Position numbers and translations under genes: made by a program. Shown one piece after another: positions 7,941 through 15,782 of a stretch of 29,472 nt of DNA (positions are counted from its first letter, which is position 1; every line of letters starts with the position of its first letter). The notes beneath the pieces were generated by a model. That model was not told the DNA's origin. It saw nothing but the letters and a program-made list of their open reading frames with translations, and searched no databases. This DNA is from a virus, in IMG/VR virus record IMGVR_UViG_3300044635_000997, positions 1 through 29,472 of that record. One strand, given 5' to 3'.

Positions 7941-8404
7941 GCAAGCCCCGCTTTCCGTATCGCATCCTGTGTAACCTGATCGAGTGTGCCGTCTCGTGCG
8001 ATGTCGGCGGCTACCTGCATCGCCGTCGCCCAGCGGTCTCGGTGTATCTGTGCCTGCTGGTCACCGACGACATAGGGCGCATACGCAGCCGCATTGTAGA
8101 GCACTGCTTCGAGCCCCTCCTTGTCGACGCGGTAACCGCGGTTGAGCGACTGACTGCCCCGAAGCCCATTGCCCTGGCCGCGCTCGTAAGGCACTTTAAT
8201 TTTTTTCTGCGCTATCATCGCCATGACAAAGCGTCGCTGTTTTTCACTCTTCCATACCATTGAGCCACGCTTGGGCTTTGGCGGCGTTGCCTTCTGTAGT
8301 CTGCCCTGCACCTCCTTGGCGTAGGCGAGGCTGACTGATGTCACGACGTCACCGATGGCTTTGGATAAATCGATGCCGAGTTTTGTCATCTCTACACTCA
8401 TCAT
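7937..8404 (-). CDS. Head-tail / neck protein, HK97 gp10-like
   Basis: A protein of about 155 residues between portal and protease-capsid genes. The N-terminus is a helix (LGIDLSKAIGDVVTSVSLAYAKEVQGRLQ). The C-terminal part has the AAYAPYVVGDQQAQIHRDRW pattern typical of HK97 gp10-like neck and minor head proteins. ATGs at 8404 and 8401 are both possible; the first overlaps the portal stop (ATGA), which suggests coupled translation. A basic stretch, PPKPKRGSMVWKSEKQRR, lies around residue 40. Its place before the capsid gene is a little unusual for gp10, which normally follows it. Confidence 0.65.
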   Translation of the reverse strand: MMSVEMTKLGIDLSKAIGDVVTSVSLAYAKEVQGRLQKATPPKPKRGSMVWKSEKQRRFVMAMIAQKKIKVPYERGQGNGLRGSQSLNRGYRVDKEGLEAVLYNAAAYAPYVVGDQQAQIHRDRWATAMQVAADIARDGTLDQVTQDAIRKAGLA

Positions 8405-10443
8405 CGGCGCACCACCGTGAGTGCGGTACTGCATCGGCAGTTAGTATGCGCTGGTGGACCCTCGGGATACTCCATCACCCAGCCCTGCGGATACGTGGAG
8501 GTGACTTCGTCCTCGACGAGGTTGTGCAGTGGTCCACACGTCGGACACACTTTTTCGTCAACGTTGGTAATCCATGTGCGCTCCATCATGATGCCCTTAC
8601 CTGCGAGGTATCGCTGGTAGTCAACCTCAGCCTGCGCCGCCGCACGGGTCACCTCGGTGATGGCGATGCTTCGAGCCCGAGCCCGATCCGTCGCTGGGGC
8701 AACCTTGCGCATGACGTCCTGTATCGTCATGCCTGGCGTGGTGCGGTAGGCGGCGATGGCGCGCTTGAGTACAGAGATGGTCGACGCATCGAGCTGCCGA
8801 TTGCGCTCGGGGACGTACTCAAACAGCCAATCTTGCACGATGTCACTCGCTTCGGTTGGGTCGATGGGCTGAAACTGCGTGCCCAGTCTATCGATGCGTC
8901 CACCCATCACCCTGCCCAGCTCATCGCTGAGTACGGGGGCGGTGATGTCGCTGACCTTGCCCTCGGCGTCGCTGATGTCCTCGCCTCGCATGATGCGCCG
9001 TGCCCAGCGCTCACCTCGTGCGGTGAGTGGCCCGATGAGGCGGTCAAAAATGTTTTTCTCCTCTGGGGTGAGGTCCTCTGCTTTGACTGCGTCGACCACT
9101 GTGTGCACATCGGCCACGCTCATGCCGTCGCTGAGCCGCTCCATCACGCTGGCAATGTCGTCATCGCTGAGGATTTCGCTTTTGAAACTGCATTGCAAAG
9201 ACTTGCCCGCTTTGATGCGTCGTTCTAACTTTTTAGCGAGAAGCTCAAACTCTGCTGAGCGCATAGTCGCCGCATCGCTTGGCGCATCGGTGGCAGGGTC
9301 AGGCAGTGCCGGCTCTGGTGGTTCAGGCAGTGCCGATGGCGTCGGCTCTGCTACGGGCTCTGGTCCAAGCGCCTCCTCAATCATATCGTAGCCAAGGATG
9401 GTCATCGCCCCACGCAGTGGCACGCCAGCTTGGACAAGTTGGAGCAGTGATCCGGCACGGCTTGCCTCGTCCACCTGCATCACGTCGAGCATCTCCGGCT
9501 GAAAGCTGATTTCCCAGCCAAGCGGAGCAAATATTTGCGTATTCAGTACCGCTTCGTACAGGCTGAGACGCGGGATGATGGTTTCTCGCCAGAAGCTTTG
9601 CCGGTCAGACTCTGCCGTTGCATAGTTGGCCGCCGACGCCTCGAGCATGGTGCGCGGTACGCCATACGCCATGCCTACGCTGGTAATGACCCGCTCGTAT
9701 AGCTCGGGCATCTGCAGGGAGTTGAGCGGCGGCGTGAGTTGCTCAATCTTGATGTCCGGAGCCCGCATAAAAATCATTTTGAAGGCGTTGATAATCCCGC
9801 CGCCGATGGTTGAGCGCATTTCCGTGCGGAAGCGCTGGAACTCCGCTTCGTCCATGTGCTCGGGCAGGTTCATAATGGTGACGGGCTGTGCGCCGCCTTC
9901 GAAAAACGCCGAGGCAAAGCGGGACAGGTAGTGCTCCAGCTTTGCGTTGCTCAGTGCTACATGCGCCGGGGCAATGCCCGGCCCGATGTCGTCGAGGTAG
10001 CTGGGCTCACGAAAATAGACGACCTCGTTCACCGTCCATGGCCCGTAGGATTTCCCGTTAATGCTCTGCACAAACGATGCTCCAAGCAGGGGATTTTCAA
10101 GCGTCGCTTTGTCCGTCATGAGGGTGACGTTCATCGTCGTGGGATTGAGTGGAACAAATCCTGCAAGGCGTTTACCCTTGTAGATTTTGTAGAGATATGC
10201 CCCACCCGTCAAGCACAGTGACCGCTCGATGTCCTTGAGCAGTTGAGGAAAGCTTTGTGCAAATGGCCAATCCTGCTCAACATCGTTGTACGTCAGTCGG
10301 TAGGGAATTGAGCTGAGTGCATCGGCACGAAGATTGGTAGCACGGTACAGCAGTGGTGACACGCCGTAGGCATCCGCAGTCGTAGCAATGCGGCCGCCAC
10401 GGCGGAGTTGCTCGAACCATGCGGGAAAAGAATTCAGTGTCAT
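8401..10443 (-). CDS. Portal protein fused to a MuF-type head morphogenesis domain
   Basis: A 680-residue protein if it starts at 10443, where GGGAG lies 5 bases upstream; the ATG at 10455 lies just ahead of that Shine-Dalgarno. Residues 1-~370 are an HK97-type portal (SPLLYRATNLRADALSSIPY, YLSRFASAFFEGGAQPV, GVPRTMLEA, IIPRLSLYEAVLN), forming the dodecameric DNA gate. A Pro/Ala-rich linker (~385-415) leads to a helical region and a C-terminal MuF-like domain with CPTCGPLHN and AHTNCRC, a putative metal site. Portal and MuF are separate genes in many phages, so this is a natural fusion. The stop overlaps the next start. Confidence 0.92.
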   Translation of the reverse strand: MTLNSFPAWFEQLRRGGRIATTADAYGVSPLLYRATNLRADALSSIPYRLTYNDVEQDWPFAQSFPQLLKDIERSLCLTGGAYLYKIYKGKRLAGFVPLNPTTMNVTLMTDKATLENPLLGASFVQSINGKSYGPWTVNEVVYFREPSYLDDIGPGIAPAHVALSNAKLEHYLSRFASAFFEGGAQPVTIMNLPEHMDEAEFQRFRTEMRSTIGGGIINAFKMIFMRAPDIKIEQLTPPLNSLQMPELYERVITSVGMAYGVPRTMLEASAANYATAESDRQSFWRETIIPRLSLYEAVLNTQIFAPLGWEISFQPEMLDVMQVDEASRAGSLLQLVQAGVPLRGAMTILGYDMIEEALGPEPVAEPTPSALPEPPEPALPDPATDAPSDAATMRSAEFELLAKKLERRIKAGKSLQCSFKSEILSDDDIASVMERLSDGMSVADVHTVVDAVKAEDLTPEEKNIFDRLIGPLTARGERWARRIMRGEDISDAEGKVSDITAPVLSDELGRVMGGRIDRLGTQFQPIDPTEASDIVQDWLFEYVPERNRQLDASTISVLKRAIAAYRTTPGMTIQDVMRKVAPATDRARARSIAITEVTRAAAQAEVDYQRYLAGKGIMMERTWITNVDEKVCPTCGPLHNLVEDEVTSTYPQGWVMEYPEGPPAHTNCRCSTALTVVRR

Positions 10444-11654
10444 AGTATCTCCCATTGAATCTTGGGCCGTGCGACCATCGCCACGGCACCGCTTGCGGCG
10501 TCCACGTAGTCGTCATGTGGTGCGCTCGGGAACGACACCACTTCGTCGATGAAATCTTTGACCCAGCTTCCGGCCACGATGCGCACCGCCCCTGCTTCGG
10601 CACGCGCCGCCCATGGCATCGCGCGGCTGGTCTTGTCTCTGTCCACCTTGATGCCGCGCAGCGTGGTCGATGCAAGCTCGGGCATGCGGCGCAGTTCCTG
10701 CACAGCGGCGAGGCCATGCAGTGCCTCCTCGATGCCGAGCACTGTGCCACGCTCGTTCAGCGCCGTGGCGACAATCACTTTGCGGACATCGGGCCACTCT
10801 GCTTTCAGCTTGATGCCGTCGGCGATGTACAGCACACCGTCATGCATGGCGCACCGCACACTCGCGCTGTAGTCGGCGCTCTGCTTGGTTGAGGCGGCGA
10901 GGTCCCAGTACCGCGACCATGCGAGGCCCTGCGGTGCGGTGGGGACGACGCTGAACCAATGGCGCTGGAACAGTGAGCCAAGCGGATCAATGAAGTGACC
11001 CTGCACCTCCTGCGCATACATCTCCGAGGTCATGCTCTGCTTGAGCGTGGCCACGAAGTGCGCTGGCAAATACGTGTTGTCCGTCGTTGCGCTCTCAATG
11101 ATGCTGTAGTCCTCTCCACCATCTGTCCACAATGTGTAGAGCCAATTCTTGCCCCGTGGCGTCGTTGTTGCAATGGCACAACCGGGACGATGCCGAAGCG
11201 TGGCGATGGCGATGGGCCATATCTCTTCATTCATCAGCGCTGCCTCGTCGAGCCACAAAAAACCGACGTTGGCGCCACGCAGTCGGTCGGGGTTGTCGGC
11301 ACTGCGGAAGATGATGCGACGGTCGCCCAGCAATTTCAGCTCCATGTCCGACTTGTTCCATGATACCGCCACCCCCATCTGTGCGACTAGTGCGAGGATG
11401 GTTTCCATAGCACCGAGTCTGAGCATGGGATACGTTGGTGCGATGATGAGCGACGTCGTACCCGGCGGTTGACGGAGCACCTCCACCGCACCGGCTCTCG
11501 TCTTACCGCTGCCACGACCACCGACAAAAAGACGGAAGCGGTGCGCATCACTCCAGAACCTCCGTTGTGGCGGGGTCTGCGTCGTGTGCTTCACCGTCAG
11601 CGGGGAGGGCGAGGTCAATGATGTAGTCGGTGGGAACTGTGGTGTTGTGGACAT
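10440..11654 (-). CDS. terL: Terminase large subunit
   Basis: A 404-residue packaging motor with ATPase and nuclease domains. The Walker A is GGRGSGKT near residue 50. The Walker B with catalytic Glu is VGFLWLDEAALM near residue 130. The C-terminal RNase H-like nuclease region shows YWDLAASTKQSADYSA (first Asp), GIEEALHG, and DDYVDAASGA near the end. The first ~30 residues are Thr/Pro-rich and overlap the small subunit gene by 107 bases. The ATG at 11654 has a poor ribosome binding site; a GTG near residue 20 is an alternative. Confidence 0.95.
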   Translation of the reverse strand: MSTTPQFPPTTSLTSPSPLTVKHTTQTPPQRRFWSDAHRFRLFVGGRGSGKTRAGAVEVLRQPPGTTSLIIAPTYPMLRLGAMETILALVAQMGVAVSWNKSDMELKLLGDRRIIFRSADNPDRLRGANVGFLWLDEAALMNEEIWPIAIATLRHRPGCAIATTTPRGKNWLYTLWTDGGEDYSIIESATTDNTYLPAHFVATLKQSMTSEMYAQEVQGHFIDPLGSLFQRHWFSVVPTAPQGLAWSRYWDLAASTKQSADYSASVRCAMHDGVLYIADGIKLKAEWPDVRKVIVATALNERGTVLGIEEALHGLAAVQELRRMPELASTTLRGIKVDRDKTSRAMPWAARAEAGAVRIVAGSWVKDFIDEVVSFPSAPHDDYVDAASGAVAMVARPKIQWEIL

Positions 11655-11964
11655 TGTAGCTTTCTCTGTAGCTGGGGTCCTCCCGCTTGAGGAGGAACAT
11701 CACCATGACCGGGTTGTCCGGCGCCATCTGATACGCAATGCTCTCGAGGTAGTCGCGCCGCTTCTCTCTGCCACGCTCTACTGCATCGCGCACCGCATCG
11801 GCAACGACGGGGTCAGACCCCATTAGTCGGTACAAGGCTTTGCGCTCAAAGCCCATGGCCTCGCACGCATGGCGGATCACTCCCAGCTCGGCAATGGCGT
11901 CGATGACTTCGGGCAAGCGAATCATCAGCACTTCACGCTCGGCTTTTGGCTTGCGTGGCGCCAT
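11548..11964 (-). CDS. Terminase small subunit
   Basis: A 138-residue protein. Residues 15-60 form an HTH of the small-terminase type (LPEVIDAIAELGVIRHACEAMG, then ERKALYRLMGSDP), followed by a helical oligomerisation region (AVERGREKRRDYLESIAYQ). It should bind the packaging site and recruit the large subunit. It lies directly upstream of terL and overlaps it by 107 bases. The C-terminal ~40 residues are acidic and low in complexity, which is also the overlapping part. Confidence 0.8.
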   Translation of the reverse strand: MAPRKPKAEREVLMIRLPEVIDAIAELGVIRHACEAMGFERKALYRLMGSDPVVADAVRDAVERGREKRRDYLESIAYQMAPDNPVMVMFLLKREDPSYRESYNVHNTTVPTDYIIDLALPADGEAHDADPATTEVLE

Positions 11965-11966
11965 GG

Positions 11967-12146
11967 CTACACCAGCTTTGTATCAGTGATGAAGCGCAGC
12001 ACGATGTTGACCACGCTGAGCGCGCCGAGTAACTGCGGTGCGATGCTTTGCAGCTCTGGCCACTGTGCCACGGTGCCGAGGATGAGTGCCAGCAGGGTCA
12101 AGACGTTGACCCACAGCGTCTTTGATTTGTACCATTCTTTGGCCAT
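11967..12146 (-). CDS. Small two-segment membrane protein, holin candidate
   Basis: A 59-residue protein starting at 12146, with GGGAGG 6 bases upstream. A charged start (MAKEWYKSKTLW) leads into LTLLALILGTVA and then a second hydrophobic segment, LLGALSVVNIVLRF, with a short charged tail (TDTKLV). The pattern matches small phage membrane proteins often placed beside endolysins. With two transmembrane segments it could form the holin pore that releases the amidase. It lies between an XhlA-like protein and the small terminase gene. Confidence 0.7.
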   Translation of the reverse strand: MAKEWYKSKTLWVNVLTLLALILGTVAQWPELQSIAPQLLGALSVVNIVLRFITDTKLV

Positions 12147-12148
12147 AC

Positions 12149-12355
12149 TTAGCCTCCCATCATGTAACGGATAATCAGCGGGATGATGACCGTCGCCAGG
12201 GCAAGGCCACCCCACAGTCGGTTGATTTGTTGCTCGAGGTGTGCGACCCGGTTATCCATCTCACGGAATTGCCGGTCACCGTTTTCGAGGCGCCTCAACA
12301 CTTGGTCGATTTTCTCCTCAAGCCGTGCCAGCTTGACCTCTACACTTTCGGTCAT
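12149..12355 (-). CDS. Coiled-coil plus C-terminal membrane anchor protein (XhlA-like), holin partner
   Basis: A 68-residue protein with a coiled-coil (VKLARLEEKIDQVLRRLENG through VAHLEQQINRL) followed by one membrane segment (LWGGLALATVIIPLIIRYMMGG). This build is that of XhlA/hemolysin-like proteins, which act with a second small membrane protein and an amidase in lysis. Its ATG overlaps the amidase stop by 4 bases (ATGA), so the three genes form a tight lysis cassette. Confidence 0.75.
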   Translation of the reverse strand: MTESVEVKLARLEEKIDQVLRRLENGDRQFREMDNRVAHLEQQINRLWGGLALATVIIPLIIRYMMGG

Positions 12356-12903
12356 TGCTCCCTCGCCTGTGCTTGTGCGAACTGCGTGCGGATGATGTTC
12401 ATATCAATGGCCTTGCCCGGGCAGGTCTTGGGGCTGCCCCACTCACGATGCCCTTTCAGTGTGCCAGCGCTGACAGCGAGGCCACGCCAATCGAGCAGTG
12501 CCAGCGTGGTGTCTCTCACGAGGTCATGCAGTGCCCATGGCCATGGCTCGGTGTCGTAGTTGCCGACCACCTCAATGCCCCAATGCTGGGCGTTGGCGGG
12601 GTAGCCCGCATGGATGCCCTTCTCATTGAGTGCTGTCATCTGCCAGATGCCGTCATGCGCTGGATCGGGTGAGCCATGCGCAATGAAGAGGTGCGGCCCG
12701 GCATCCCAGCCGAGCCCCTCGTAGTAGCGCTTGATGCCCTGCATCGTGCGAAGGCCACGCCAATCCTGTCGGCGTGGCTTCCATGTATGGTGCAGGGTGA
12801 CGCCCTTGGCCCACGATGCGATGCTGGGCGGGTACTGTGCGAGATGCGCACGAAGCAGTGCGGCGCTTGGCCAGTGGCGGAAGTCGTGGCGAAACTTGGT
12901 CAT
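12352..12903 (-). CDS. N-acetylmuramoyl-L-alanine amidase (endolysin)
   Basis: A 183-residue single-domain amidase_2 family enzyme that cuts between muramic acid and the peptide stem. Zinc-ligand motifs are GVTLHHTWKP near residue 37, WGIEVVGNYD in the middle, and LKGHREWGSPKTCPG near the end, where His and the Lys/Thr-Cys-Pro-Gly loop complete the site. There is no signal peptide and no separate wall-binding domain, so release would depend on a holin. The start at 12903 is set by AGGAGG 7 bases upstream. The 33-bp element at 12911-12943 lies immediately before it. Confidence 0.9.
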   Translation of the reverse strand: MTKFRHDFRHWPSAALLRAHLAQYPPSIASWAKGVTLHHTWKPRRQDWRGLRTMQGIKRYYEGLGWDAGPHLFIAHGSPDPAHDGIWQMTALNEKGIHAGYPANAQHWGIEVVGNYDTEPWPWALHDLVRDTTLALLDWRGLAVSAGTLKGHREWGSPKTCPGKAIDMNIIRTQFAQAQAREQ

Positions 12904-12910
12904 GACGTTG

Positions 12911-12943
12911 CCTCCTACTTCTATTGTACGGAGTGCGTCAAAT
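12911..12943 (-). promoter_or_regulatory. 33-bp element before the amidase gene (copy A)
   Basis: On the minus strand it reads ATTTGACG, 14 bases ending in TACAATA, then GAAGTAGGAGG, and ends 7 bases before the amidase ATG. It overlaps the methyltransferase stop codon. It matches copy B at 7576-7608 at 27 of 33 positions with identical spacing. A TTGACG box is present but only 7 bases from the TACAAT box, so it is not an ordinary sigma-70 promoter. The ribosome binding site is part of the element. Confidence 0.55.
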
Positions 12944-13858
12944 ACGCTTAATGCTATCCACGCACTCATCGACAGCGGCATGCACTTCTCTGGCAAACTC
13001 CTCAAAGTCCCAGCCTGCAATTTGGCTGATCAGGTGGCTGGTCTTGAGCTCACAGACAATGCGATGAATGGCGGCGCTTCGTGCCATTTGCTCGAGTTGC
13101 CACGGGTCGACCTGCGGCCGCTCCTCGACTGGCGGTGCGATGTAGCGATTCACCGACAGTGACCAATCCATGTGCTCGATTTCATCACGGCTGACCGTGC
13201 GAGTGATGTTGTGCTCACGGTCAACAAAAGTGATGTCCGTTGTATCACGTTGCTTTTTCAGCACTAGGCACAGCGTGGCAATGGCGGTGTCAGTGAACGT
13301 ATTGCCCGGAATGTGAATTACTTGGTCGATGACGTTTTGCTCTATCATCCAGCGGCGCAGCGTTGCTTCTCGTCCGCCACGATAGCCGATGCCTGGCGAG
13401 TTGATGACCACGGCCGTGCCATCATCGGACAGCATCCATAGGATATGCAGGAGAAAGGCAAAGTCGGCTTTGCTTGGGCTCGGCACGGTCGGCGCAAAAG
13501 CGAAGTACCCATCCGCCTTGCCGTGCCACTTGATGCTGAATGGGGGATTGGCTACGATGGCATCGAAGCGCATATCGATAAACGCTGGCGCTGCCAGCAC
13601 ATCGCCGACAGCGCCGTGAAAGTTGGTGAGTAACTTGCCAGCATCGCCAACCGCTGTCTCGTCAACGTCTTGACCGTACTTGGCAACGTCGTCGTCAAAG
13701 ATGGCGAGGAGTGAGCCCCGACCACACGTTGGGTCATACACGGCGGACGGCTTAGTGGGGAGGAGCTCCGACACCATTTTAGCGAGTTCTGGCGGTGTGT
13801 AGAAAAGCCCTTGCTCTCGGAATTGCTGGCGGATCGTGCGCAGGCTGTAGTCGCCCAT
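12938..13858 (-). CDS. N6-adenine DNA methyltransferase (HsdM-like)
   Basis: A 306-residue class I methyltransferase of the HsdM/type I family. The N-terminus (QQFREQGLFYTPPELAKMV) is typical. The SAM-binding motif is YDPTCGRGSLLAIF, and the catalytic motif is VANPPFSI, an NPPF form that targets adenine. No specificity domain or restriction subunit is next to it, so it is a solitary enzyme that could protect phage DNA from host restriction or mark it for regulation. The last ~70 residues are helical. Its ATG overlaps the dCTP deaminase stop (TGATG). Confidence 0.88.
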   Translation of the reverse strand: MGDYSLRTIRQQFREQGLFYTPPELAKMVSELLPTKPSAVYDPTCGRGSLLAIFDDDVAKYGQDVDETAVGDAGKLLTNFHGAVGDVLAAPAFIDMRFDAIVANPPFSIKWHGKADGYFAFAPTVPSPSKADFAFLLHILWMLSDDGTAVVINSPGIGYRGGREATLRRWMIEQNVIDQVIHIPGNTFTDTAIATLCLVLKKQRDTTDITFVDREHNITRTVSRDEIEHMDWSLSVNRYIAPPVEERPQVDPWQLEQMARSAAIHRIVCELKTSHLISQIAGWDFEEFAREVHAAVDECVDSIKRI

Positions 13859-14403
13859 CAGTCCACCATCGGCAGGACCACGCCGACTTGGTGCTGGTAC
13901 TTGCCGCCCTTCTCTGCATACGTGATGGCAGGCCGCTCACCACGGTGGAAGATGCACTGTGCGATGCCCTCGTTGGCGTAGACCACGACGGGTACGGTGT
14001 TGGTGTTGCTCAGCTCGATGGTGACATATCCCGTCCACCCCGGCTCGAGCGGTGTCACGTTGACGATGATGCCACAGCGTGCGTACGTTGACTTGCCCAG
14101 CACCGTCACCATGACATCATCGGGGATGACAAAGTGCTCGACGCTCCGACACAGTACGAAGTCGCCGGGCATCATGGTGATGGCATCCGCACGATGCGAC
14201 ACGGTGCGCTGTGTGTCGATGCGCTTGGGGTCCAGCGTCGAGAACTCGCCCACGTAGTGCGTCCACTCATCAGCCACGCGCATGTCGTAGCCGAACGAGG
14301 TGACCCCGTAGCTGATGGTGTTCGGCCGCTTGATGCCCAGCGCCAACGGGGTGATCATGCCGTCGGCGGCGAGGCTCGTAATCTGTCGGTCATTCAGAAT
14401 CAT
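13858..14403 (-). CDS. dcd: dCTP deaminase
   Basis: A 181-residue trimeric dCTP deaminase/dUTPase-fold enzyme that turns dCTP into dUTP and so feeds dTMP synthesis. Visible motifs are ISYGVTSFGYDMRV, GKSTYARCG with the family Ser and Arg, and NVTPLEPGWTGYVTIELSN with the catalytic Glu. The length is near normal for the family. The ATG at 14403 follows GAGGAG at 9 bases; a GTG one codon upstream is less likely. No thymidylate synthase or separate dUTPase is seen, so it probably feeds the host pathway. Confidence 0.92.
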   Translation of the reverse strand: MILNDRQITSLAADGMITPLALGIKRPNTISYGVTSFGYDMRVADEWTHYVGEFSTLDPKRIDTQRTVSHRADAITMMPGDFVLCRSVEHFVIPDDVMVTVLGKSTYARCGIIVNVTPLEPGWTGYVTIELSNTNTVPVVVYANEGIAQCIFHRGERPAITYAEKGGKYQHQVGVVLPMVD

Positions 14404-14825
14404 CACTCAATCTCCTCAATGTCTATCCACTTCTCCCAGCATGGCCGTGACGCCGCCCAATGCTGCCACCCGTTGCCCTCATCCCATACCACTTCGAATG
14501 CGGCGAGCTGCACCGCTGGCGGCGCATCGCCAGCACGTGGCCATGCACTCAGTACGGCATCGCTCGACATGGCCAAGCGCTGGGCAATGCGGCGCATCAT
14601 CCAGCGGTCATCGGCGTTCCATATCCAATGGCTATTGAACTGAAACGCACCGGTGTCGATCGTGCCGTCAGTGTTGATGTTGGTAGCACGCCAATTCAGT
14701 GAGCCCAGCGTCACGGTGTCGCCGCTCTCACAGCTCGCCACGGCGGCGGCCTCGTGGGACAGGGTCATATACTCAGGGTGGCACACGCCGCCCATGCAGA
14801 GCAGTGCGAAGAAAATCTCAATCAT
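14403..14825 (-). CDS. Secreted lysozyme/transglycosylase-like protein
   Basis: A 140-residue protein with a hydrophobic N-terminus that looks like a signal or lipoprotein-type leader (MIEIFFALLCMGGVC). Next comes CESGDTVTLGSLNWRATN with the likely catalytic Glu, then DGTIDTGAFQFNSHWIW, the Gly/Phe-Gln-Phe-Asn pattern of lysozyme and transglycosylase folds. A C-terminal region with PPAVQLAAFEVVWDEGNGWQHW completes the domain. It may weaken murein at entry or help lysis with the amidase 1.5 kb downstream. The start has a weak ribosome binding site and overlaps the upstream gene, suggesting coupling. Confidence 0.72.
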   Translation of the reverse strand: MIEIFFALLCMGGVCHPEYMTLSHEAAAVASCESGDTVTLGSLNWRATNINTDGTIDTGAFQFNSHWIWNADDRWMMRRIAQRLAMSSDAVLSAWPRAGDAPPAVQLAAFEVVWDEGNGWQHWAASRPCWEKWIDIEEIE

Positions 14826-15162
14826 GGGCTAGACTCAATGCAATCAACCGCTGAACTGCATCTTGTGGTGTATGCCAATCGAATGGGTATTTGGCAAGTG
14901 GCACCTCGGGGCACTGAAACAACTGCCAATGGTCCTTATGATAGTGATTGGACACCTGCCCCGTTGGCAGCATGGCAACCACGATAAACCAATCATCATC
15001 ACCGAAACACTGTTCTCCATTGTGGTGGCGGTATGACTTGTGCACGTCGTACAGTCCTTGCCGTGCCCACTCACTCACCAGGAGCGCGTGATACGCCATA
15101 CGAAAATCATAGAGTAACTCAATTTGCGCTTTCATCTCGTCCACGTCACTCATCTCAATCAT
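14818..15162 (-). CDS. WDGH-type phage protein, unknown function
   Basis: A protein of about 114 residues from the ATG at 15162. The core DDWFIVVAMLPTGQVSNHYH, then WQLFQCPEVPLAKYPFDWHT and DAVQRLIAL, follows the pattern of small phage proteins named for a WDGH motif; here the motif reads FDWH. These are common in phage accessory regions and their role is not known to me. The N-terminus is acidic and helical. It overlaps the preceding microprotein gene by 8 bases. Confidence 0.6.
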   Translation of the reverse strand: MIEMSDVDEMKAQIELLYDFRMAYHALLVSEWARQGLYDVHKSYRHHNGEQCFGDDDWFIVVAMLPTGQVSNHYHKDHWQLFQCPEVPLAKYPFDWHTPQDAVQRLIALSLAHD

Positions 15163-15277
15163 CGTCGCTTCCCCAGTAGCGTGCAACGATGCTCCCCACT
15201 GTCGTCACGAAAATCACCAGCACCACGGCACAGCAGAACAGTGTGGCGATGGCGGTGTTACTATACGTCCATTGCAT
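15155..15277 (-). CDS. 40-residue single-pass membrane microprotein
   Basis: The ATG at 15277 is preceded by GGAGGAAACCG, a strong ribosome binding site, and lies inside the end of the upstream gene. The translation is MQWTYSNT, one hydrophobic segment (AIATLFCCAVVLVIFVTTVG), then IVARYWGSDDD. An N-out or N-in anchor with an acidic end is likely. It is linked by overlaps to genes on both sides. It could be a lysis modulator or superinfection factor, but nothing shows this directly. Confidence 0.72.
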   Translation of the reverse strand: MQWTYSNTAIATLFCCAVVLVIFVTTVGSIVARYWGSDDD

Positions 15278-15494
15278 CGGTTTCCTCCAGCTCATCAGCA
15301 ATCTCCCTCAGCTCATCGGCGACCCATCTCAGTATATCCGTTGCCGTCATGCCTGGCAGTGCCCTGCCGTGCGCTATCACCTCGTCGTCCGCATCGCCAG
15401 GCATCTCACGGACGAGGATGTAGCGCATCGACGGCGGTATCACATACAGGCTGACGGGGTAGCGCCCGATCTCACGGCGCCAGCGTAGTGTCAC
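15261..15494 (-). CDS. Small acidic protein, unknown function
   Basis: A 77-residue protein beginning at the GTG at 15494, which overlaps the nuclease stop (GTGA). An open frame extends upstream but only through the nuclease gene in another frame. It has a beta-like first half (YPVSLYVIPPSMRYILVRE) and a C-terminal acidic helix (ILRWVADELREIADELEETD). I do not recognise it. Overlaps on both sides place it in a translationally coupled run with the nuclease and the membrane microprotein. Confidence 0.6.
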   Translation of the reverse strand: MTLRWRREIGRYPVSLYVIPPSMRYILVREMPGDADDEVIAHGRALPGMTATDILRWVADELREIADELEETDAMDV

Positions 15495-15766
15495 GGCACT
15501 GCCCCAATCAGTGCCAAAGCCTCGTCTACCGTGCGGACCACGGCAATGGCCTTGCCCCGCCATGCGGCATGCAATTTGACTTGGCTCTCACTCAGCTTAG
15601 TCTTGGGGCCCTTGACCTCGACGAGCCACGTATCACCACGGTAGCCCACGAGGATATCGGGGCACCCGTGGCCGACCGTGGCCAGGTCGATGACGCTGGC
15701 ACCAACCGCACGCAATGCCTCGACGATAGGGCGATGTGTTGTGTCAATCTTGGCAGCTCTACGCAT
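15491..15766 (-). CDS. VRR-NUC family nuclease / Holliday junction resolvase-like
   Basis: A 91-residue PD-(D/E)XK nuclease of the small stand-alone VRR-NUC type. The active-site pattern is HGCPDILVG, then WLVEVKGPKTKLSESQVKLH, with Asp, Glu and Lys in the expected order. Such phage enzymes cut branched DNA during recombination or packaging. The start at 15766 follows AAAGGACAGGCC. The open frame extends further upstream, but that part is the tRNA-like element read in frame and should be left out. Confidence 0.85.
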   Translation of the reverse strand: MRRAAKIDTTHRPIVEALRAVGASVIDLATVGHGCPDILVGYRGDTWLVEVKGPKTKLSESQVKLHAAWRGKAIAVVRTVDEALALIGAVP

Positions 15767-15782
15767 GGCCTGTCCTTTGTAG

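Noticed and set aside
8338-9228. A 296-codon plus-strand open frame antisense to the portal gene
   Set aside because: It lies wholly inside a well-supported portal-MuF gene, has no recognisable motif and no promoter, and long antisense frames are common in GC-rich DNA.
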